DNA of 64,000 bases from Chloroflexota bacterium. Lineage in GTDB: Bacteria; Chloroflexota; Limnocylindria; P2-11E. The position numbers and the translations under genes are program-made. Below the pieces are notes generated by a model, which was given only the letters and a program-made list of their open reading frames with translations, was not told the DNA's origin and ran no database searches. How positions within the stretch are numbered: the first letter of the stretch is position 1; every line of letters starts with the position of its first letter. The DNA is taken from assembly GCA_021787445.1 (NCBI GenBank), contig JAJYLV010000002.1:37930-101929 (forward strand), written 5' to 3'. This document shows positions 56,823 through 64,000 of the stretch, piece after piece.

Positions 56823-59800
56823 ACGCCGCAGTTCGTCCACCTGCATACCCACAGCGAGTTCTCGCTGCTGGATGGCCTCTCGCGGATCAACGACCTCGTC
56901 GCGCGCGCGAAGGAGCTCGGGATGCCCGCGCTCGCGCTCACCGATCACGGTGCGCTGTACGGTGCCATCGACCTGTACGTCGCGGCGAAGGACGCCGGGA
57001 TCAAGCCCATCATCGGCGTCGAGACGTACGTCGCGCGCGGCAGCCGCTTCGACCGCGACGCGCGGATCGAGGGCCACGGTCGGCCGTTCCACCTCGTCCT
57101 CCTCGCCAAGGACTTCGACGGCTACCAGGCGCTCGTCCAGCTGGTGACGGCGGCGCACCTCGAGGGCTACTACTACCGGCCACGGATCGACAGAGAGCTC
57201 ATCCGGCAGAACGCGGGGCACCTCGTCGCGCTCTCGGCGTGCCTTCAGGGCGAGGTCGCGCGCGCGCTGCAGGAGGAGGGGCTCGACGCTGCCGTCGGCG
57301 TCGCGAAGGAGCACCGCGAGATGTTCGGGGAGGGCAACTACTTCCTCGAGCTGATGGACCACGGCATCGCCGAGGAGGCGCAGGTCTCCGAGGGGATCCG
57401 CGCGGTGTCGCGCCGCACCGGGATCCCGCTCGTCGTCACGAACGACCTCCACTACGTCAACGCCGAGGATGCCGAGGCACAGGACGTCATGGTCTGCATC
57501 CAGAGCGGGAAGACGATCGACACGCAGGACCGTCTCAAGATGATCGACCACCCCGAGCTGTGGATGAAGAGCGGCGATCAGATGGCGGCGCTCTTCCCGA
57601 ACGACGGCGAGGCGATCGAGAACACGCTGCGCATCGCCGATATGGTGGACATCGACCTCCCGCTGGGGCAGGTCCGCCTGCCGCGCTTCCCGCTCTCCGA
57701 GGGGAGGACCGCGGACGAGCAGCTGCGGGCGATGGCCGAAGCGGGCGTCGCGCGGAAGTACGGATCGGTCACGCCAGAGCTGCGTTCACGCCTCGAGCAC
57801 GAGCTCAACATCATCCAGAAGACCGGATACTCGGGATACATCCTCATCGTCCAGGACTTCATCCGCTTCGCGAAGGAGCAGGGGATCCTCACCGCGGTCC
57901 GCGGCTCCGCCGGCGGCTCGCTCGTCACGTACGCGATCGACCTCACCGACATCGACCCGATCCGCTACGGGCTCATCTTCGATCGCTTCCTCAACCTCGA
58001 GCGCTTCACGCAGCCCGACATCGACGTCGATTTCGAGGACGACCGCCGCGACGAGGTCATCGCGTACGTGTCCCAGAAGTACGGCGCCGACCGCGTCGCG
58101 CAGATCGGGACGTTCAACACGATGCTCGCGCGCGCGGCCGTGCGCGACGTCGCACGCGTTCTCGGGATGCCGTACGGCGAGGCCGACCGCGTCGCGAAGA
58201 CGATCCCGTTCGGCTCGAGCCTCGCCGACGCGCGCGAGATGGTCGGCGAGCTCAAGCAGCTCGCCGAGGAGCCGCACGTCGTCCGCCTCCTCGACCTCGC
58301 CGAGAAGGTCGAGGGGCTCGTGCGGTCGACCGGGACGCACGCCGCCGGCGTCGTCATCACCCGCGATCCGCTCACCGAGCTCGTGCCGCTCGAGCGGTCG
58401 AAGGGCAAGGCCGACGCCATCCAGACCCAGTTCGAGGACAAGGCGCTCGAGAAGCTGGGTGTCCTCAAGTTCGACTTCCTCGGGCTGGCGAACCTCACCA
58501 TCCTCGACCGCGCGCTCGAGCTCATCCATGAGAAGCGCGGCGTGACGATCAGGCGCGAGGAGATCCCCCTCGACGACGCGAAGACCTTCGAGCTGCTCGC
58601 GTCGGGCGAGACGACGGGGATGTTCCAGCTCGAGTCCGCGGGCATGCGGCGCCACATCAAGGACCTCAAGCCGGACCGCGTCGAGGACGTCATGGCGATG
58701 GTCGCGCTCTTCCGCCCGGGCCCGATGGAGTGGATCCCGACGTACATCCGCCGCAAGCGCGGTCAGGAGCCGATCACGTACGACCATCCCGCGCTCGAGC
58801 CCGTCCTCAAGGGGACGTACGGCGTCATGGTCTACCAGGAGGACGTCATGGCGGTGACCCAGGCGCTCGCCGGGTTCTCGCTGGCCGAGGCCGACGTCCT
58901 CTGCTACACGATCCGAAAGAAGATCCGCGAGAAGCTCGACGCGCAGAAGACGAAGTTCATGGCCGGCGCGCACAAGCAGGGCGTGCCGATGGACGTCATC
59001 GAGAAGGTGTGGGCGAACTTCGAGCCCTTCGCGCGCTACGGGTTCAACCGGGCGCACGCCGCCATCTACGGGATGATCGCGTACCACACGGCGTACCTGA
59101 AGGCGAACTACACGGCGGAGTACATGACCGCGGTGCTCTCGACCGAGATGGGGTCTCCGGAGCGGATCGCTATCGCCGTCGCGGAGTGCCGACGCCTCGG
59201 GATCGACGTCCTCCCGCCGGACATCAACGCGAGCGACCTCGGTTTCGCGGTGGACGGGAACACGATCCGCTTCGGCCTCGGCGCGGTGAAGAACGTCGGC
59301 CAGGGCGCGGTCGAGACGATCGTCGAGGCGCGGCGCGCGGGCGCGCCGTTCCGCTCGCTCGACGGCCTCTGCCAGCGCGTCGACCTGCAGCGCGTCAACA
59401 AGCGGGTGCTCGAGTCGCTCATCAAGTGCGGCGCGTGCGACGCGTTCGGTCCTCGCCTTGCCCAGATGGACAAGCTCGACGCCGTCCTCTCGACCGCCCA
59501 GCGCGAGCAGAAGGACCGCGCGAGCGGCCAGGTCGGCCTGTTCGACCTGTTCGCGGCCGTGCCCGACGGCGGGAGGATCGAGGGCCCCGAGGCGCCGCGG
59601 CGTGAGCTCCTGGGGTGGGAGAAGGAGCTCCTCGGGATCTACCTCTCGCAGCACCCGCTCCAGGAGTACAGCCAGCGGCTTCCGCCTGACCTCGTCGTCA
59701 CCTACCTCGCCGAGCTCCGCGAGGCTGGCGACGACCTCGTCACCGTCGCGTGCGTCGTGACGAGCGCGCGGAAGCACGTCACGAAGAACAAGCAGCTCAT

Positions 59801-60419
59801 GCTCTTCGCCCAGGTCGAGGACCTCACCGGGTCCGCCGAGGTGACCGTCTTCCCGCGCACCTACGAGGCGACGAGCGGCGTGTGGGCTTCCGACGAGATC
59901 CTCCTCGTCCTCGCGCGTGTCGAGCAGCGCGACGACGCCGCGCAGCTGCTGTGCGAGCACGCGGTCCGCTTCGACGAGGCGGGGATCGCCGAGATCCGCG
60001 CGAAGACGGAGGAGCGTCGCGTGTTCCTCGCGCGTAAGCAGAAGTGGTCGGGCAACGGCGGCGCGTACCGCGTGAACGGCAGCGGGAATGGCAATGGGAA
60101 CGCCGGATACGCCAATGGGAACGGCCGGACCGAGGCGCCGTCACCACCCCTCCCGACACCGGCGTCGGCGGCGCCCCCGATCCTCGTGCGCTTCCGCGCC
60201 GCGCTCGACTACGAGCGTTCGATCGCCCTGTTCCAGCGCATCCAGGGCGTCCTCGACCAGCATCCAGGCGCCTCACCCGTCGCGCTCGAGCTTCCGCGTG
60301 CTCAGGGGATGCCCCAGCGCGTACGCACCTCGTTCCGGGCGGAGGCGAGCGAGGACCTGGCCGCCGCGATCGAGCGCGAGGTGGGCGACGTCGTCGAGGT
60401 GGTCGTCGGGGCCGACTAG
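56823..60419 (+). CDS. dnaE: DNA polymerase III alpha subunit, probable ACG start
   Basis: The protein has a PHP domain (FVHLHTHSEFSLLDGLSRI), the polymerase active site PDIDVDFEDDRRDEV (near 400), RGSAGGSLVTYAIDLTDIDP, TGMFQLESAGMR, FNRAHAAIYGMIAYHTAYLK, a tandem helix-hairpin-helix and a C-terminal OB fold with a Gly/Asn-rich linker. The family N-terminus (xPQFVHLH) lies upstream of the first ATG (56922). Between the upstream stop and there, no ATG, GTG or TTG occurs in frame. ACG at 56823 falls exactly where Met is expected and has AGGGAGG five bases before it, giving 1198 residues. The track version lacks the PHP motif. Confidence 0.94.
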   Translation, partial: TPQFVHLHTHSEFSLLDGLSRINDLVARAKELGMPALALTDHGALYGAIDLYVAAKDAGIKPIIGVETYVARGSRFDRDARIEGHGRPFHLVLLAKDFDGYQALVQLVTAAHLEGYYYRPRIDRELIRQNAGHLVALSACLQGEVARALQEEGLDAAVGVAKEHREMFGEGNYFLELMDHGIAEEAQVSEGIRAVSRRTGIPLVVTNDLHYVNAEDAEAQDVMVCIQSGKTIDTQDRLKMIDHPELWMKSGDQMAALFPNDGEAIENTLRIADMVDIDLPLGQVRLPRFPLSEGRTADEQLRAMAEAGVARKYGSVTPELRSRLEHELNIIQKTGYSGYILIVQDFIRFAKEQGILTAVRGSAGGSLVTYAIDLTDIDPIRYGLIFDRFLNLERFTQPDIDVDFEDDRRDEVIAYVSQKYGADRVAQIGTFNTMLARAAVRDVARVLGMPYGEADRVAKTIPFGSSLADAREMVGELKQLAEEPHVVRLLDLAEKVEGLVRSTGTHAAGVVITRDPLTELVPLERSKGKADAIQTQFEDKALEKLGVLKFDFLGLANLTILDRALELIHEKRGVTIRREEIPLDDAKTFELLASGETTGMFQLESAGMRRHIKDLKPDRVEDVMAMVALFRPGPMEWIPTYIRRKRGQEPITYDHPALEPVLKGTYGVMVYQEDVMAVTQALAGFSLAEADVLCYTIRKKIREKLDAQKTKFMAGAHKQGVPMDVIEKVWANFEPFARYGFNRAHAAIYGMIAYHTAYLKANYTAEYMTAVLSTEMGSPERIAIAVAECRRLGIDVLPPDINASDLGFAVDGNTIRFGLGAVKNVGQGAVETIVEARRAGAPFRSLDGLCQRVDLQRVNKRVLESLIKCGACDAFGPRLAQMDKLDAVLSTAQREQKDRASGQVGLFDLFAAVPDGGRIEGPEAPRRELLGWEKELLGIYLSQHPLQEYSQRLPPDLVVTYLAELREAGDDLVTVACVVTSARKHVTKNKQLMLFAQVEDLTGSAEVTVFPRTYEATSGVWASDEILLVLARVEQRDDAAQLLCEHAVRFDEAGIAEIRAKTEERRVFLARKQKWSGNGGAYRVNGSGNGNGNAGYANGNGRTEAPSPPLPTPASAAPPILVRFRAALDYERSIALFQRIQGVLDQHPGASPVALELPRAQGMPQRVRTSFRAEASEDLAAAIEREVGDVVEVVVGAD
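60073..60128 (+). repeat. Short degenerate repeat in dnaE coding a Gly/Asn linker
   Basis: GGGAATGGCAATGGGAA, then CCAATGGGAACGG, encode an NGSGNGNGNAGYANGNG linker between the OB fold and the C-terminal domain of DnaE. It is A+T-richer than the flanks and could vary in length between strains. Confidence 0.55.
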
Positions 60420-60467
60420 CTCGCCCGCCGCGTACCCCTCCCGCGCGCGCGGTGTCATGCTCGCGGC

Positions 60468-61235
60468 ATGCAGTCGCGGTCCGCGGCCTCGCCGCCCGAG
60501 TCCGACCTCGCCGAGGCGGTCCGCCGCGTCGAAGAGGAGAAGGAGGAGTTCCTCTCCATCGTCGCGCACGAGCTGAAGACGCCGCTCACCCCGCTCAAGA
60601 GCGTGGCTCAGCTCCTTCGCCTGCGGCTCGCGCGCGCACGTCGCGGCGAGCGCGAGCTGGACCTCGATTCGCTGGAGACGAACCTCGCGACGATCGAGCG
60701 CCAGGTGGACCGGATGGACCGCCTCGTCACCGACCTGCTCGAGGTCTCGCGCATCGGGCGCGACCGGCTCGAGCTGATCCTCGAACGCGTCGACATCGCC
60801 TCGCTCGTCCGCGACGTCGTCCAGAGGTGGACCGAGGCCACGGCGGAGGAGGGGCGTCACCGCCTCGAGCTCGAGGCGCCGCCGAGCCTCGAGGTGACGG
60901 CGGACCGGCAGCGCGTCGACCAGATCCTCGTGAACCTCGTCGGGAACGCGGTGAAGTACTCGCCACACGGCGGCGCCGTGCACCTCCGTCTCGAAGAACG
61001 ACCCGGCGAGGTGGTCTTCACCGTCCGCGACGGCGGCATCGGCCTCGCGGAGGACGAGATCGCTCTTGTCGGCCGCGAGCCCTTCGTCCGGGGGCGCCGT
61101 GCGCACGGGTTCGCCGGCGTCGGTGTCGGCCTGTACCTGTCGCGGCTCGTCGCCGAGCGCCACGGCGGTCGCGTCGAGATCGAGAGCGAGGGCGAGGACA
61201 AGGGGACGACGGCGCGGTTGATCCTGCCGCGCTAG
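60468..61235 (+). CDS. Sensor histidine kinase without input domain
   Basis: The 255-residue protein from ATG 60468 has HisKA (EEEKEEFLSIVAHELKTPLTPLKSVAQLL, phospho-His near 34) and HATPase_c (VDQILVNLVGNAVKYSPHGG, FTVRDGGIGLAEDE, GFAGVGVGLYLSRLVAERHGG). No membrane segment, PAS or other sensing domain precedes the HisKA helix, so it is a soluble minimal kinase that probably gets its signal from another protein. No response regulator is adjacent. CATGCT six bases before the start suggests leaderless transcription. The 3' end nearly touches a convergent tRNA gene. Confidence 0.9.
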   Translation: MQSRSAASPPESDLAEAVRRVEEEKEEFLSIVAHELKTPLTPLKSVAQLLRLRLARARRGERELDLDSLETNLATIERQVDRMDRLVTDLLEVSRIGRDRLELILERVDIASLVRDVVQRWTEATAEEGRHRLELEAPPSLEVTADRQRVDQILVNLVGNAVKYSPHGGAVHLRLEERPGEVVFTVRDGGIGLAEDEIALVGREPFVRGRRAHGFAGVGVGLYLSRLVAERHGGRVEIESEGEDKGTTARLILPR

Positions 61236-61239
61236 CGGG

Positions 61240-61323
61240 TGCCGGAGGAGGGACTCGAACCCTCACGGGCTTGCGCCCACGGGTGTTTGGGACCCGATCG
61301 GCTACCGATTTCGACACTCCGGC
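61240..61323 (-). tRNA. tRNA-Leu (anticodon CAA)
   Basis: On the minus strand the sequence folds into a class II tRNA: acceptor GCCGGAG/CTCCGGC, D arm TCG/CGA, anticodon arm CGGGT-CCCAAAC-ACCCG, long variable arm GGGC-GCAA-GCCC, T arm GAGGG-TTCGAGT-CCCTC, and discriminator A. The loop gives anticodon CAA (codon UUG). Position 33, almost always U, is C. No CCA is encoded. The 3' end lies five bases from the stop of the convergent histidine kinase gene. Confidence 0.93.
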
Positions 61324-61344
61324 GCGACGTCGATTGTGACAGGA

Positions 61345-62130
61345 TCAGCGCGCCGGTAGCACCTCCACGACGGCGCCGCGCTTCACGTTCAGCCGGTCGA
61401 TCGCGCGCGCGCCACGCATCGCGAGCTCGAGGTGGCCCGAGCTGTTGATGACCGCGACGAGCTCGTCCGCGTCGGCCTCGGCGTAGAAAGAGACGAGCCG
61501 TCCGACGACGACGCTGCCCACCCCGACGGTCACGGAGCCACGCGGCACGAGCTCCTTGCCGATGTCGGTGACGACGTTGCCGAAGCGGTCGACGTGCACG
61601 ACGTGACCCGCCGCCGATCCGTCAGGGCGGCGCTGCGGCGGACGGATGGGGTAGGGGACGATCGAGTCGATCGCGTCGCCGACCTCGCGCAGTGCGGCGC
61701 CGGTCGCGAGGCGCGCCGCGATCGGCGCGAAGATGTCGCGTCCGTGGAACGTCGGACTGACGGGGTGGCGCCACAGCGCGCGGACCGTCAGCTCCACCGC
61801 CTCGCCGTCGGTCGATCCGCGCGCTACGAGCTCGAGGGTCCCGTTGTCGGGACCGACGCCCCGGCGGCCGTGCGCCTGGATCGCGATGCCTCTCCGCTCC
61901 GACCCGACGCCGGGGTCGACGACGCACACGACGACGCTTCCTTCGGGGAGGTCGCGCCACGCGGCGTTCAGGACCCACCCCGCTTCCGTGATGTCGCCGG
62001 GCGCGATCTCGTGCGAGATGTCGATGAGCTGGACGTCCGGCACGGCCTTCAGGAGGACGCCCTTCATCGACGACACGTAGTGATCGCGCGTCCCGAAGTC
62101 TGTCAGCAGCCCGACCACCTGGCGGCTCAC
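61345..62130 (-). CDS. S-adenosyl-L-methionine hydrolase (adenosine-forming), DUF62
   Basis: The 261-residue protein from GTG 62130 has the SAM hydrolase/chlorinase-fluorinase family pattern: GLLTDFGTRDHYVSSMKGV, DISHEIAPGDITEAGWVL, VVVCVVDPGVGSERRGIA, GPDNGTLELV and HGRDIFAPIAARLA in the N-domain, and HVDRFGNVVTDI with a beta-barrel C-domain. The Asp-Arg-His set needed for hydrolysis appears present, as in hydrolytic members rather than halogenases. It splits SAM to adenosine and methionine. The GTG overlaps the monophosphatase stop (GTGA). Confidence 0.9.
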   Translation of the reverse strand: MSRQVVGLLTDFGTRDHYVSSMKGVLLKAVPDVQLIDISHEIAPGDITEAGWVLNAAWRDLPEGSVVVCVVDPGVGSERRGIAIQAHGRRGVGPDNGTLELVARGSTDGEAVELTVRALWRHPVSPTFHGRDIFAPIAARLATGAALREVGDAIDSIVPYPIRPPQRRPDGSAAGHVVHVDRFGNVVTDIGKELVPRGSVTVGVGSVVVGRLVSFYAEADADELVAVINSSGHLELAMRGARAIDRLNVKRGAVVEVLPAR

Positions 62131-62957
62131 GACGTCCCCCTCCTCGAAGGTCTCACGAGCCCGGGCATCGTACGCAGCGCGTCGCGGACGAGCGCGGGCG
62201 GGCCGATGATGACCTGAGGCTCGTCCCACGTCGCCTCCGCTCCGGTCGTCAGCGAGGTCAGCGCCGCGCCCGCCTCCCGCGCGATCAGACCGCCCGCGGC
62301 GACGTCCCAGGGGCCGAGCGCGCCGTGCACGAAGAGGTCGAAGCGGCCCGCGGCGACGTATGCGATCTCGAGTGCGGCCGACCCGAGCATCCGCATTCGC
62401 GCGCAGTGCGCGTTGAGCATCGCGAAGCGCGACGTCGGCCGCGATGCCGCCTGGAACGCGAGGCTGCACAGAACGAAGGCGCGCGCGACCTCGCGCACGC
62501 GGGACACGTGGATCGGCGCGCCGTTGAGGCGCGCACCGCCGCCCTCGTATGCGACGAACGTCTCTCCGGTGCGCGGGGCGTGGATCGCGCCGGCGCGGGC
62601 GCGGCCATCCTCCACGTAGGCGATGGAGACGCAGTAGAAGGGCACGCCCCGGCTGAAGTTGAGCGTCCCGTCGATGGGGTCGACCACCCAGAACCGCCGG
62701 CCGCGCCGTGTCTTCGCCGCCGCGCCCTCCTCGGCGAGGACCGGGACGCCGCGGTCGTGCTTGCGCAGCAGCCGGATGATCGCGTCCTGAGCGGCGTGGT
62801 CGGCCGCCGTCGCGAAGTTCGCGCGCCCCTTCTTGCGCTTCACGATCTCGATGCGCTCGACGTCGATCCCGTCGCCCACGAGCTGGGCGGTCGAGGCGGC
62901 GAGGTCGGCCAGGTCCGGCCAGCGCCGGGCGGGCATCATGCGCGCTGTGGCGGACAC
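62127..62957 (-). CDS. Inositol monophosphatase-family phosphatase
   Basis: The protein has LAEEGAAAKT (metal Glu), WVVDPIDGTLNFSRGVPFYCVSIA (metal Asp-x-Ile-Asp-Gly-Thr) and GALGPWDVAAGGLIAREAGA (second metal Asp), the full IMPase set. It should dephosphorylate inositol phosphate, a sugar phosphate or PAP. Start choices are TTG 62960, GTG 62957 and ATG 62939/62936. I prefer GTG 62957 because CACTAT lies seven bases upstream, as at other leaderless starts. This start overlaps the divergent sigma gene by 11 bases. It is coupled to the SAM hydrolase downstream. Confidence 0.88.
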   Translation of the reverse strand: MSATARMMPARRWPDLADLAASTAQLVGDGIDVERIEIVKRKKGRANFATAADHAAQDAIIRLLRKHDRGVPVLAEEGAAAKTRRGRRFWVVDPIDGTLNFSRGVPFYCVSIAYVEDGRARAGAIHAPRTGETFVAYEGGGARLNGAPIHVSRVREVARAFVLCSLAFQAASRPTSRFAMLNAHCARMRMLGSAALEIAYVAAGRFDLFVHGALGPWDVAAGGLIAREAGAALTSLTTGAEATWDEPQVIIGPPALVRDALRTMPGLVRPSRRGTS

Positions 62958-63555
62958 CAAGCCGATAGTGCATCAGGGCGACGCCGAGGCCGGCGACCTC
63001 CTGCGCCGAGCGCGGGACGGCGACCCGCGCGCCTTCGAGCAGCTCGCGCGCCAGAGCGAGCGCGCCCTGTACGGACACGTCCTGAGGATCGTCGCGAACT
63101 CCGCGGACGCGGAGGACGTCGTACAGGACGCCTTCGTGTCGGTATGGCGCTCGCTCGGCGCGTTCCAGGGCGGATCGTTCCGCGCCTGGGTCTTCCGCAT
63201 CGCGACGAACCGCGCCATCGACGTCATCCGCGCGCGGAGGCGGCGCGGCGAGCTGCCCCTCGAGCCGTCGGAGGACGACGAGGTCGAATGGGCCGAGCCG
63301 GCGGCGTCCGGCCCGGGCCTCGCGGAGCTGGCCGGCCAGAGCGAGGCCGTCAGCATCGTCGAGCAGGCGCTCGGGACGATCCCCGCCGAGCAGCGGGCGG
63401 CGCTCCTGTTGCGCGACGTCGAGGGGTTCGCCTACGAGGAGATCGCGCGGATCATGGCGGTGGAGGTCGGTACGGTGAAGTCGCGCATCCACCGCGCACG
63501 CGTCGCGGTACGGAACGTCCTCGTGCAGCGTGGCTGGCAGGGGGCGGCGGGATGA
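62947..63555 (+). CDS. ECF-type RNA polymerase sigma factor
   Basis: The 202-residue protein has sigma-70 region 2 (FEQLARQSERALYGHVLRIVANSADAEDVVQDAFVSVWRSLGAFQGGSFRAWVFRIATNRAIDVIR) and region 4 (IPAEQRAALLLRDVEGFAYEEIARIMAVEVGTVKSRIHRARVAVR), separated by an acidic linker. GTG 62947 has CATCAT seven bases upstream; ATG 62938 is the alternative. It is followed 46 bases later by a zinc-finger anti-sigma gene, so it is probably held inactive by that membrane protein until a stress signal. Confidence 0.92.
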   Translation: MADTKPIVHQGDAEAGDLLRRARDGDPRAFEQLARQSERALYGHVLRIVANSADAEDVVQDAFVSVWRSLGAFQGGSFRAWVFRIATNRAIDVIRARRRRGELPLEPSEDDEVEWAEPAASGPGLAELAGQSEAVSIVEQALGTIPAEQRAALLLRDVEGFAYEEIARIMAVEVGTVKSRIHRARVAVRNVLVQRGWQGAAG

Positions 63556-63601
63556 CGGGAACCGAGCGCCCGTGCGGAGCGTCACAAGAGAGGTGAGGGA
63601 T

Positions 63602-64000
63602 GTGCATGTCGATAGCGACCTGTCCGCGTATCTCGACGGCGAGCTCGCGCCCGCCGACAGGACGCGCGTCGACGCTCACCTCGGCTCCTGCGGGCGCTGC
63701 CGGGCCCGGCTCGGCGAGCTCCGCGCGACGGCGGCCCTCGTCGCCGCGCTCCCCGCGCCACATCCGTCGCGCTCGCTCGTGCCCGTCGTCACTCAGCGGT
63801 GGAGCTGGCTGCGGCCCGTCCGAGCGCTCTCCGCGATAGCGACCGGTGCGTTCCTCTTTGCCTTCCTCCTCACCGCCCTCGGGCGATATGGCGGCGGTCT
63901 CGGCGGCGGCGACGAGTCGACGGCGATCTTCGGCGGCGCCGGACCGACCGCTGCCCCGGCCGCCGCGCCGGCCGGGGCGAGCGCGCCGCGCGCCAGATCG
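63602..64000 (+). CDS. zf-HC2 membrane anti-sigma factor (3' end outside window)
   Basis: An open frame not in the ORF track runs from GTG 63602 (AGAGGTGA site five bases before) to the window end. It reads VHVDSDLSAYLDGELAPADR, then the zinc motif HLGSCGRCRA (His-x3-Cys-x2-Cys), a basic/aromatic stretch, one membrane helix (SAIATGAFLFAFLLTAL) and a Gly/Ala-rich outer segment. This is the standard anti-sigma arrangement: the N-terminal zinc domain binds the ECF sigma encoded just upstream, and the outer part senses the signal. Other in-frame GTGs at 63572 and 63593 are less well placed. Confidence 0.85.
   Translation, partial: MHVDSDLSAYLDGELAPADRTRVDAHLGSCGRCRARLGELRATAALVAALPAPHPSRSLVPVVTQRWSWLRPVRALSAIATGAFLFAFLLTALGRYGGGLGGGDESTAIFGGAGPTAAPAAAPAGASAPRARS

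Noticed and set aside
57786-59960. 724-codon open frame on the minus strand inside dnaE
   Set aside because: It is antisense to a certain gene, has no recognisable domain and shows shadow-type composition.

Overview
The window is a G+C-rich (by eye about 70%, not counted), gene-dense bacterial chromosome segment with no insertion sequence, phage block or CRISPR array visible. Gene content (CIRCE-controlled groESL, a nucleotidyltransferase-phosphomutase fusion protein, a GerW-like protein, a deazaflavin-type reductase, GatCAB, a RIO-kinase relic, a 1198-codon PolC-type-free DnaE) fits a high-GC terrestrial Chloroflexota-like or Actinomycetota-like lineage. No rRNA or species marker is present, so this placement is inference. 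Starts are mostly GTG. Many first-in-operon genes have a TANNNT-like -10 only 6-9 bases before the start codon and no Shine-Dalgarno sequence, which suggests widespread leaderless transcription. Internal operon genes are joined by ATGA/GTGA/TGATG overlaps.

Layout. 1-2.5 kb: end of a TetR regulator coupled to a rifampicin-phosphotransferase-like PEP-utilising enzyme. 2.6-9.2 kb: a small protein, an Lrp/AsnC effector-domain protein, the sugar nucleotidyltransferase-phosphomutase fusion, a nitrilase-type amidase plus NAD synthase, an EamA transporter and RsmI. 9.2-11.6 kb: metG and tatD in the classic rsmI-metG-tatD order, but MetG has altered signature motifs. 11.7-15.9 kb: a DUF4349 lipoprotein, HD protein, GNAT enzyme, and a TetR regulator next to a BoxB/PaaA-like di-iron protein with a palindromic operator between them. 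15.9-18 kb (minus): ChrB-like, GerW-like and enolase-superfamily genes. 18-20.2 kb: groES-groEL with CIRCE and a strong terminator. 20.3-23.8 kb (minus): an SsuABC-like importer with two different permeases. 24-25.8 kb: DoxX, amidohydrolase, and a Yp-repeat lipoprotein.

25.8-26.5 kb is a 660-base non-coding region with DnaA-box-like 9-mers and a repeated TTGATNNNATC element; it is the best candidate for an origin or other special control region. 26.5-33.5 kb: pcrA, an isocitrate lyase/PEP mutase family enzyme, a thioesterase, ligA and a winged-helix AAA+ ATPase. 33.5-38.1 kb: transketolase, M48 protease and a UbiE-like methyltransferase, flanked on both sides by truncated gene relics. 38.2-42.7 kb: pirin, then a TctC-like binding protein with a fused TctA-TctB permease. 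42.8-46.7 kb: small accessory enzymes and a GT39 membrane glycosyltransferase. 46.7-52.1 kb: gatC-gatA, three inserted genes, then gatB, followed by a RIO-kinase relic. 52.4-56.6 kb: AlkA-like glycosylase, malate synthase and a CWH43-like membrane EEP protein. 56.8-60.4 kb: dnaE, apparently with an ACG start. 60.5-64 kb: a histidine kinase, tRNA-Leu(CAA) with an odd C33, SAM hydrolase, inositol monophosphatase, and a divergent ECF sigma/anti-sigma pair cut by the window end.

The genes are largely housekeeping (translation, NAD synthesis, replication and repair, chaperones) with interspersed uptake systems and oxidative catabolism. The most unusual features are the MetRS motif changes, the origin-like intergenic region, the non-canonical starts, the leaderless promoter pattern, and a set of precisely truncated gene relics.
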